Shown here: positions 1 to 5,341 of the stretch, in pieces
How positions within the stretch are numbered: position 1 is the stretch's first letter
Layout: each line of letters opens with the position of its first letter
From: Helicobacteraceae bacterium
GTDB taxonomy: Bacteria > Campylobacterota > Campylobacteria > Campylobacterales > SZUA-545
DNA: 6,207 nt
Direction: 5' to 3'
NCBI GenBank assembly: GCA_011390075.1
Contig: JAABTA010000061.1
Span: 1 to 6,207 of the forward strand
The notes under the pieces: generated by a model
Told to the model about the DNA's origin: nothing
Seen by the model: only the letters and a program-made list of their open reading frames with translations
Database searches by the model: none
Translations under genes and position numbers: made by a program

Positions 1-22
1 CTCTTACAAAGATTTAAGAACT

Positions 23-1861
23 TTAGTAGTTCTCCCCCTCCCAAAGATCCGATGTAAATTCCACTACCTTATTTCTTCCTGTTGTTTTCGCGCTATATAG
101 GGCAACATCTGCGTATTTAATTGCTTCCCAAATAGAGGATGTGTCTTCAGGGAAGAAAGAGAGTCCAATGCTTATAGTCTTTTTCAGAGTTTTCTCATTG
201 CCCACTTTGATAACTCGCTCTTCCACTTTTCTTCTTAGTTTTTCTGATACAGCTCTAGCTGACTCTCTTGATTCAATGTCGTTAAGAATCACTATAAACT
301 CCTCACCGCCATATCGTACTGTAAGATCAGCCTCTCTAATATTGTCACTTAATACAGTGGAGAGCTCTTTTAAGACAAGGTCTCCAATATCGTGGCCATA
401 GTTATCGTTGACCTTCTTAAAGTAGTCCATATCGATCATCATAATGGCGATATTTGTTTTCTGTCTGACCACTTGAGGCGCTAATTTTTCTACATATTCA
501 TCTAAAAATCTTCTATTATAGAGCCCTGTGAGAGAGTCTTTAAGGCTTGACTCTTTTAAAATATGCATCAATCTTTTTGATTCAAGCACAGGAGCTGCTT
601 CGTTGGCAAAATTGTGGATAAAAGGAACAATGCCTTTTTTATTCTCTATCTCTTCTTTGGTACTGAACACAATGTTAATAACAAACCCGATATTGCCACC
701 AACCGTAATTGGAATGCAAATATGCTCTTTTTCATTGTTATCAAAAGATGGGCAAAGGTGAGGAAAATCACTTGAGACTACATTTTTACCAACTCTTTTT
801 GCACGACACTTATTAGAATCACTAAAGATCTCTCGTTTGCAATAAAATTCTTCTCCTTTTTGAAACACTATATGGCTCTCTGTGCCAGTGATATCCATCT
901 CTGAAATAGTAAAATTTTTAATTCCAAATCTTTCGTCTAAGAGTGCTGCTAGTCTTTCATAGATATCTTCTTTATTGACATCTAGCTCAATTGCTTTTTT
1001 AAAATTATAGAGCTCTGCAAGTTGCCCAACAATATCAGTGGACTCCCTTAAGAGATCATCTTTATTGTTAGTTGCCACAAAGATTCTTAGCTTTTTATCG
1101 ATCTCTCCAAAAACTCTATCGAGTTTTTCTAAAAATTGATCATAAATAGAGACCATTTCTCCTGCTTCATCGGTGAGTCCTGTGTTAATCACCCCCTTAA
1201 AATCACCACGGCTGGCTTTTTTAATACTATTTTTTAACGCTTCAAAAAGTTCAAGATATGGATTTAAAATACTATTGGTCAATACTATCACTAAAATAAT
1301 AGCTATAACTGTGGTGATTAAGATATTTATAACAGTATCAACCCCTTGACCTCTAATTTCGGAGATATCAAACTTCATACTCACAGCCCCTAGGGTCTCT
1401 CCAATTTTTGCGTTGTGGCAAGAGACACACTTAATTGTGTCTTTAGTAGTTACATTATAAGGAATAGTGACACGAAGCAACGCGCTACTAGTCCCCTCTT
1501 TAAAGATCTCAACTGGGTTGCCTGTTTTGATGACCTCTTTGTCAATATTATCTCTAGGCTCTTCCATAATCCTCGGTGGACCAAATTGTTCCACGACATT
1601 GTCCCCTCGTATAACCCAAAGATCCTCAACATCTTTAAGCTTAGCGATACCATCTAAAAAGACATCTCTGCTATCCATTGTTCCATTCACCATGTGAGCT
1701 GTAAGCCCTGTTTTGACGAGATCGGCTATAACATTTGCTTTATCTTTCGCGGAGTTGACTCCATAGTCTCGAAAATTGATAGAGACAATAAAGATCACAA
1801 TAATTGTTGCGACAGCAAACATAGAAGCTACTCTTAATAATATTTTTTGTTTAATTGACAT
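23..1861 (-). CDS. Membrane diguanylate cyclase with periplasmic haem-c sensor, GAF-like and GGDEF domains
   Basis: Predicted inner-membrane enzyme (612 aa) making c-di-GMP from two GTP in response to a periplasmic signal. A hydrophobic segment at residues 9-30 and a second at about 175-195 enclose a periplasmic domain. This domain carries one CVSCH haem-c motif (C145-H149), followed by a Gly-rich G..LGAVS stretch like that of the haem-c PAS-like sensors of Geobacter chemotaxis proteins (family knowledge). A HAMP-like linker (about 196-250) leads to a GAF-like region (about 295-430) with Cys 341, 352, 370 and 382. The GGDEF domain (about 438-600) has DSLTGLYNRR, an FKKVNDNYGH motif, the active-site GGEEF (518-522) and an RxxD inhibitory site (509-512) five residues before it. 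It should therefore be catalytically active and product-inhibited. No EAL domain is present. The ATG lies just before the first membrane helix and has AGGAC nine bases upstream. The ligand is unknown; redox state, O2 or NO are inferences. Confidence 0.93.
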   Translation of the reverse strand: MSIKQKILLRVASMFAVATIIVIFIVSINFRDYGVNSAKDKANVIADLVKTGLTAHMVNGTMDSRDVFLDGIAKLKDVEDLWVIRGDNVVEQFGPPRIMEEPRDNIDKEVIKTGNPVEIFKEGTSSALLRVTIPYNVTTKDTIKCVSCHNAKIGETLGAVSMKFDISEIRGQGVDTVINILITTVIAIILVIVLTNSILNPYLELFEALKNSIKKASRGDFKGVINTGLTDEAGEMVSIYDQFLEKLDRVFGEIDKKLRIFVATNNKDDLLRESTDIVGQLAELYNFKKAIELDVNKEDIYERLAALLDERFGIKNFTISEMDITGTESHIVFQKGEEFYCKREIFSDSNKCRAKRVGKNVVSSDFPHLCPSFDNNEKEHICIPITVGGNIGFVINIVFSTKEEIENKKGIVPFIHNFANEAAPVLESKRLMHILKESSLKDSLTGLYNRRFLDEYVEKLAPQVVRQKTNIAIMMIDMDYFKKVNDNYGHDIGDLVLKELSTVLSDNIREADLTVRYGGEEFIVILNDIESRESARAVSEKLRRKVEERVIKVGNEKTLKKTISIGLSFFPEDTSSIWEAIKYADVALYSAKTTGRNKVVEFTSDLWEGENY

Positions 1862-1870
1862 GAAGCGAAA

Positions 1871-1875
1871 GTCCT
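1871..1875 (-). promoter_or_regulatory. Ribosome binding site of the diguanylate cyclase gene
   Basis: AGGAC on the minus strand ends nine bases before the ATG at 1861. It supports this start over internal Met codons, because the next Met (residue 14) would cut into the first membrane helix. Confidence 0.7.
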
Positions 1876-1939
1876 AAAAAATGGATTACAAGCATCTTTA
1901 GAAACTATTGTGACTATGCAAAGTTTTGAGATACTATAT

Positions 1940-1968
1940 ATTATAAGTATAACAAAAAAAAGTTATGT
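1940..1968 (-). promoter_or_regulatory. Candidate sigma-70-type promoter for the diguanylate cyclase gene
   Basis: A perfect TATAAT lies at 1945-1940 on the minus strand. It is preceded by an overlapping TATACT and a run of eight T, with no good -35 hexamer (ACATAA at the 17-base spacing). In Campylobacterota, sigma-70 promoters typically rely on the -10 box and T-rich upstream DNA rather than a conserved -35 (family knowledge). Transcription would begin near 1933 and leave a leader of about 70 bases. This suggests the gene is not simply read through from porB. Confidence 0.6.
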
Positions 1969-1978
1969 TTTCGTAGAG

Positions 1979-2003
1979 TGAGGCTCAGATTTTGTGAGCC
2001 TCA
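1979..2003 (-). terminator. Stem-loop after porB, probable terminator or 3' end stabiliser
   Basis: A perfect 9-bp inverted repeat (TGAGGCTCA / TGAGCCTCA) with a 7-base loop begins 21 bases after the porB stop and contains most of the GC in this gap. No U-run follows directly in the por direction; the eight-T run comes 17 bases later, at 1961-1954. It is therefore not a textbook intrinsic terminator. It may act with the distal U-run or protect the por mRNA 3' end. There is no U-run on the other strand either. Confidence 0.6.
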
Positions 2004-2024
2004 AGCAAAATTTGTGTAAAAGTT

Positions 2025-2978
2025 TTAGATTCCTGCTTCTTCTCTTCTTAGTAGATACTCCCATTTAGCATCCACATTCTTTTGCCACTCTTCAATAACA
2101 TGTTTATTGGAGGGCTTGAATAGGTGTTTGAATCTGCCTTGCATCCCTAAATACTCCTCAACAGGAACATGATTTTTTGGCTTGTAGTTCACTGTTACTT
2201 TACTTCCATTTTCAATCTCATAAAGAGGCACAACTCTTGACTCAACCATAACTTTAGAGATTTCCATACTCATTGATGGATCAAATTTCCACTCAGTTGG
2301 ACATGGACTTACCGCATTTATATAAACTGGACCACTAGCAGCAAATGATTTTTGCGCTTTTTTTACCATATCTTTCCAGTTGCTAGGAGCAGATTGGGCA
2401 ACATACTCACATCCATGAGCAGCCATAATTTGCATCATGTCTTTTTTGAGTTTCTTCTCACCATAACTTACCTTTCCTGCTGGAGAAGTAGTTGTAGCAC
2501 CACCTATAGGTGTTGAAGAACTTCTTTGACCACCTGTATTCATATACCCTTCATTGTCTAGGCATACATAGATAAAGTCATGACCTCTCTCCGCTGCACC
2601 TGAAAGTGACTGAAAACCAATATCATAAGTACCACCATCACCTGCAAAAGCGATAAATTTCATTGGCTTATCACTAAATGATTTTTTATTGTTCTTTAAA
2701 GATTTGTGCATTGCTTCCACACCACTAATAGCAGCAGCTGCGTTTTCAAATCCAATATGAATCCAGCTTACATCCCAACTTGTATAGGGATAGATTGTTG
2801 AACACACTTCCAAACAACCTGTTGCTGTTGATACACATAATTCATCGTCTGTTGCATTCACAAACTCTCTTACAATAATCGAGTGGGAACAACCAGGACA
2901 CAGTCTATGCCCACCTTGAAATCTCTCTTTTGATGTTGAAAACTGTTTTAAGTTTTTTATTTGTTTCATTTCACTCAT
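2025..2978 (-). CDS. porB: Pyruvate:ferredoxin oxidoreductase, beta subunit (TPP-binding)
   Basis: Cytoplasmic catalytic subunit (317 aa) that holds thiamine pyrophosphate and the cluster next to it. CPGC (C27, C30), C55 in the TGC motif and C226 in SPCPTEW match the four ligands of the proximal [4Fe-4S] cluster of PFOR enzymes; the C30-C55 spacing is that expected for the family. The TPP/Mg signature is GDG (113-115) followed by DIG and by LDNEGYMNTGGQ (140-151). The sequence SSTPIGG.TTTSPAG follows, as in PFOR beta chains. Length is normal for four-subunit PORs, and the long C-terminal tail after about residue 230 resembles H. pylori PorB. The ATG has AGGAG seven bases upstream, overlapping the porA stop. 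It is the last gene of the por operon, followed by a stem-loop. Beta chains alone resemble those of 2-oxoglutarate enzymes; the pyruvate call rests on porA and the gene order. Confidence 0.95.
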   Translation of the reverse strand: MSEMKQIKNLKQFSTSKERFQGGHRLCPGCSHSIIVREFVNATDDELCVSTATGCLEVCSTIYPYTSWDVSWIHIGFENAAAAISGVEAMHKSLKNNKKSFSDKPMKFIAFAGDGGTYDIGFQSLSGAAERGHDFIYVCLDNEGYMNTGGQRSSSTPIGGATTTSPAGKVSYGEKKLKKDMMQIMAAHGCEYVAQSAPSNWKDMVKKAQKSFAASGPVYINAVSPCPTEWKFDPSMSMEISKVMVESRVVPLYEIENGSKVTVNYKPKNHVPVEEYLGMQGRFKHLFKPSNKHVIEEWQKNVDAKWEYLLRREEAGI

Positions 2979-2985
2979 AGACTAG

Positions 2986-2990
2986 CTCCT
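2986..2990 (-). promoter_or_regulatory. porB Shine-Dalgarno overlapping the porA stop codon
   Basis: The minus strand reads TAGGAG across the porA TAG stop (2991-2989), so the last two stop-codon bases form part of AGGAG. The site is seven bases before the porB ATG. The arrangement suggests translational coupling that keeps the alpha and beta subunits equal. Confidence 0.7.
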
Positions 2991-4191
2991 AATAAAACGA
3001 CAGCTCTTTGCCGCGTAAGTTGATTGTTTGAATCAGTGGTTTTACTCTTTTACCAGCATCACTACACTCTTTTGCACTATTAAAGATCTCTGTTAAGTGA
3101 TCAATAGTCATATCTCTCCCACCTAAACCATACACATAGTTTAGAAGAACCGCATTGTAACCATTGTCAACCATAACAGCCGCAACTTCATTATAAAGTG
3201 CACCTGTAGACCCCAATGGGGCTGATCTATCCAAAACGGTAATTGTTTTTGTTTTGCCTAGGTATTTAGCTAGTTCTTCTTTAGGAAATGGTCTCCAAAG
3301 TCTCACACTTACTAGACCAACTTTTTTACCTTCTGCTCTTAGTTTATCAACAGCGAGTTGCGTAGTACCTGCTACAGAACCCATACATATAATAATCTCT
3401 TCTGCATCATCAACTTGATAAGTCTCAACAAACTTGTACTCTCTGCCACTTAGCTCTTTATACTCAGCAAGCACTTTTTCTATAACACCAAATGAGTTAT
3501 ACATAGCGTGTTCATGTCTCATTTTGTGCTCATAGTGCCACTCACCCTCTGTTTGCGCACCATAAGTTACCGGTTTTTCAGGATCGAGCATTGGGTTGTG
3601 TGGTTTATAGTCACCAATAAATTTATAAGCTTCATCATCAGGAAGATAGTTGAGCGCTTCTGTTGTGTGAGAAACCAAAAAACCATCTTGGTTTACAGCC
3701 ACAGGAAGTCTCACGCTATAATCTTCTGCAATTTTAAATGCACATAGATTAAGGTCATACACCTCTTGAGGATTATTGGCAACCATATTGATCCAGCCAG
3801 CGTCACGACCAAGATACATATCAGAGTGATCACCATGAATATTCAATGGCGCAGCTAAAGCTCTGTTTACTGCGTTGAGTACAATTGGAAGTCTCATACC
3901 CGATGCTTGATAAAGCACCTCAATCATTAAAGCGTATCCTTGGCTTGATGTAGCCGTGGCTACTCTTCCACCTGCAGATGCTGCACCAACACAAGCACTC
4001 ATAGCTGAGTGTTCAGACTCAACCATAACAAATTCACCATCCACATCACCATCTGCTACAAACTGAGAGTAGTTTTGAACAATTGGAGTTGATGGAGTAA
4101 TAGGATATGCAGCTACAACATCGATTTTAGCTTGTCTCATTGCCTGAGACGCTGCCATATTACCATCCCAAACGATTCTATTTTGTTCCAT
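2989..4191 (-). CDS. porA: Pyruvate:ferredoxin oxidoreductase, alpha subunit
   Basis: Alpha subunit (400 aa) that completes the active site over the TPP held by PorB. The N-terminal pyrimidine-binding domain has AYPITPSTP (28-36), with the conserved Thr, and VESEHSAMS (57-65), whose Glu contacts TPP in this family. The motif NRALAAPLNIHGDHSD (109-124) matches the pyruvate-type arginine loop of PFORs; 2-oxoglutarate enzymes usually have a GPSTG-type sequence here, so pyruvate is the favoured substrate. Domain II covers about 260-390, with ICMGSVAGT (268-276) and VLDRSAPLGSTGALY (319-333). Length is normal for separate alpha subunits. It starts with ATG, preceded by AAAGG nine bases upstream; the gap from porD is 12 bases. 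It acts in the cytoplasm with PorB, PorC and PorD, passing electrons to ferredoxin or flavodoxin. The enzyme is expected to be oxygen-sensitive. The Campylobacterota role in both pyruvate oxidation and CO2 fixation is an inference. Confidence 0.95.
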   Translation of the reverse strand: MEQNRIVWDGNMAASQAMRQAKIDVVAAYPITPSTPIVQNYSQFVADGDVDGEFVMVESEHSAMSACVGAASAGGRVATATSSQGYALMIEVLYQASGMRLPIVLNAVNRALAAPLNIHGDHSDMYLGRDAGWINMVANNPQEVYDLNLCAFKIAEDYSVRLPVAVNQDGFLVSHTTEALNYLPDDEAYKFIGDYKPHNPMLDPEKPVTYGAQTEGEWHYEHKMRHEHAMYNSFGVIEKVLAEYKELSGREYKFVETYQVDDAEEIIICMGSVAGTTQLAVDKLRAEGKKVGLVSVRLWRPFPKEELAKYLGKTKTITVLDRSAPLGSTGALYNEVAAVMVDNGYNAVLLNYVYGLGGRDMTIDHLTEIFNSAKECSDAGKRVKPLIQTINLRGKELSFY

Positions 4192-4203
4192 TATTAAATA
4201 CCT

Positions 4204-4599
4204 TTACTTTTTCTCTTCTTTTTCTGGCCACTGTCTTAAAGCCTCTTCAACAGGTAGGTGATCTGCAAACATTAATAACGATTTAGGATTTGTAGGACAT
4301 ACATCAACACAGATGCCACAACCTTTACAGTGTTTATAGTCAATATGACCAAAAATTCCTTTTCCTTTGTCATCGACATCTGGAATGATAGAAGTATCTG
4401 GACAGTACACCCAACAAAACTGACAATCTATACAGAACTCTTTATTATGCACTGGCTTGTCAACTCTCCAGTCTGCCACTGAGTGTTGCACCGAGTTATT
4501 CTCGTGGTGTACTTCTTGATCTGGTTTTCCCTCAAATGAGAAAAGTGTAGCTCCTGGCTCAAACTCTTCCCAACCTTTTAATAGATGTTCCTCAGTCAT
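4204..4599 (-). CDS. porD: Pyruvate:ferredoxin oxidoreductase, delta subunit (2x[4Fe-4S])
   Basis: Ferredoxin-like electron-transfer subunit (131 aa). It carries two complete CxxCxxCxxxCP motifs: C56, C59, C62, C66 and C91, C94, C97, C101. These should bind two [4Fe-4S] clusters that carry electrons from the PorB cluster to the external ferredoxin or flavodoxin. The preceding WRVDKPV (44-50) is typical of PorD/KorD delta chains. The N-terminal extension of about 50 residues without Cys is longer than in the smallest archaeal delta subunits but resembles H. pylori PorD. The C-terminal tail is acidic and Lys-rich (EKEEKK). The start is strongly supported by AGGAGG six bases upstream, which overlaps the porC stop. 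It lies in the por operon between porC and porA. Confidence 0.95.
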   Translation of the reverse strand: MTEEHLLKGWEEFEPGATLFSFEGKPDQEVHHENNSVQHSVADWRVDKPVHNKEFCIDCQFCWVYCPDTSIIPDVDDKGKGIFGHIDYKHCKGCGICVDVCPTNPKSLLMFADHLPVEEALRQWPEKEEKK

Positions 4600-4605
4600 T
4601 GCTGG

Positions 4606-4611
4606 CCTCCT
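4606..4611 (-). promoter_or_regulatory. porD Shine-Dalgarno overlapping the porC stop codon
   Basis: The minus strand reads TAGGAGG across the porC TAG stop (4612-4610), giving a full AGGAGG six bases before the porD ATG. It is the strongest ribosome site in the operon. Sharing of stop and Shine-Dalgarno suggests coupled translation. Confidence 0.75.
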
Positions 4612-5164
4612 ATTTTACTTCAGCGTATGCACGCTTAATTGCTTTAACATTTCCATCAATGATTTTTTGAGGAAATTTATAAAGTAGTTTCTCCATTGAA
4701 CCTGCAAAATCATCAATTTCAAATAGACCTGAAACTTTCATTAATGCACCAAGCATCGGTGTATTCGGCATCGCTCTGCCAATCTCTTCTTGGGAGATTT
4801 TAATACAGTCTACTAGATAGATCTCTTTTCCCGCAAATGCAGGAACTGCTTCTAGTAGCTCCTCTTTACTTAAATGAGTAGTAATAATATACTTGGTTGT
4901 CTCTTTAATATCATAGTGAATATCAGTATAGACAAGAGAAGGATCGATTACTAATACATAATCTGGTTTCATCGCTTTTGAGTGATCAATAATTGGATTC
5001 TCATCAACTCTATTGAATGCGTTCATTGGCGCACCTCTTTTTTCAGCACCATAGACTGAAAAACCTTGAACATGTTTGCCTTCATGTGCCATTACATCAC
5101 AGAGAGCTTTTACTCCTGTTACAGCACCTTGACCAGCGCGGCTATGCCATCTTAATTCTAACAT
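4610..5164 (-). CDS. porC: Pyruvate:ferredoxin oxidoreductase, gamma subunit
   Basis: Gamma subunit (184 aa; also called PorG) of the POR complex. It belongs to the domain III family of 2-oxoacid oxidoreductases, which contributes to CoA handling and complex assembly. The N-terminus RWHSRAGQGAVTG (5-17) is the conserved G-Q-G turn of the family, very like H. pylori PorC. YGAEKRGAPMNAFNR (38-52) and the MPNTPMLGA stretch (132-140) are the other hallmark motifs. Length is normal and there are no membrane segments. It begins with ATG, preceded by AAGGG seven bases upstream. It is the first gene of the por cluster; the order gamma-delta-alpha-beta is that of porCDAB and differs from the H. pylori oorDABC order, which supports POR over 2-oxoglutarate oxidoreductase. 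Its leader carries the candidate promoters and a possible small ORF that ends 24 bases upstream. Confidence 0.94.
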   Translation of the reverse strand: MLELRWHSRAGQGAVTGVKALCDVMAHEGKHVQGFSVYGAEKRGAPMNAFNRVDENPIIDHSKAMKPDYVLVIDPSLVYTDIHYDIKETTKYIITTHLSKEELLEAVPAFAGKEIYLVDCIKISQEEIGRAMPNTPMLGALMKVSGLFEIDDFAGSMEKLLYKFPQKIIDGNVKAIKRAYAEVK

Positions 5165-5188
5165 CTCTTTTCCCTTGAGTCTGTTTTC

Positions 5189-5326
5189 TTATTGCATACT
5201 CATTGTAGAAAAGTATATCTTAATGTTTCCTTTTATAATTATGTAAAAGTTATGTCTAAACCAACAAGACCTCTTTTCCTGCCAAGGGCACCAAGAGCAG
5301 TGAGGACAAGGATCTTCTTTGGGCAT
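5189..5326 (-). CDS. Candidate small Cys/Trp-rich protein or leader peptide between prmC and porC
   Basis: A 45-codon ORF from ATG 5326 to TAA 5189. I do not recognise it. The first half is unusual: Cys at 7, 10, 13 and 21 (CPHCSWCPW, then C21) and Trp at 12, 15 and 22, a layout that could bind a metal or Fe-S cluster. The second half (about residues 25-45) is hydrophobic to basic and low in complexity. A perfect AGGAGG precedes the ATG but only two bases away, closer than usual. It follows the prmC stop by 15 bases and ends 24 bases before porC, on the same strand. GC is about 49% in codons 1-24 but about 22% afterwards, where candidate por promoters lie, so the real product may be shorter or the frame fortuitous. 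Alternatives are a structured RNA leader or chance. Function unknown. Confidence 0.45.
   Translation of the reverse strand: MPKEDPCPHCSWCPWQEKRSCWFRHNFYIIIKGNIKIYFSTMSMQ
5212..5260 (-). promoter_or_regulatory. porC: Candidate promoter region for the por operon
   Basis: The minus strand has TTTAGA (5260-5255), a 17-base spacer, then TATAAA (5237-5232). It also has a second -10-like TATACT (5217-5212) without a clear -35. Starts near 5225 or 5205 would give leaders of about 40-60 bases before porC. The DNA is AT-rich and T-rich upstream, as expected for Campylobacterota promoters. The elements lie inside the small ORF's 3' half. The centre holds an 8-base palindrome, ATAATTAT, too common in AT-rich DNA to call an operator. 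Read-through from prmC is also possible, since no terminator is visible between them. Confidence 0.45.
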
Positions 5327-5328
5327 AC

Positions 5329-5334
5329 CCTCCT
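5329..5334 (-). promoter_or_regulatory. AGGAGG Shine-Dalgarno ahead of the small ORF
   Basis: A perfect AGGAGG on the minus strand lies eight bases after the prmC stop and two bases before the ATG at 5326. The spacing is short of the usual 5-9 bases. No other start codon sits at a better distance, so the site supports either weak initiation of the small ORF or a regulatory or chance element. Confidence 0.45.
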
Positions 5335-5341
5335 ATTTTTT

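Noticed and set aside
1..22. The 22 bases after the diguanylate cyclase stop
   Set aside because: They are too short to hold a recognisable feature; no hairpin or start site is visible.
141..761. Plus-strand open frames (86 and 77 codons) within the diguanylate cyclase gene
   Set aside because: Both are antisense to the clear GGDEF and GAF coding sequence, have Ser/Leu-rich shadow composition, and show no motifs.
1415..1697. Short open frames on both strands over the periplasmic sensor region
   Set aside because: They overlap the CXXCH sensor coding sequence in other frames and show no homology-like features.
1862..1933. Leader of the diguanylate cyclase gene considered as a riboswitch (for example c-di-GMP type)
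   Set aside because: About 70 AT-rich bases with only a weak AAACT/AGTTT pairing and no recognisable aptamer motifs.
3508..3747. Plus-strand 79-codon open frame within porA
   Set aside because: It is antisense to conserved porA sequence with no ribosome site; it is a shadow frame.
2025..5164. Assignment as 2-oxoglutarate:acceptor oxidoreductase (oorDABC)
   Set aside because: The gene order is gamma-delta-alpha-beta, and PorA has the pyruvate-type arginine loop (RALAAPLNI) rather than a GPSTG-type motif.
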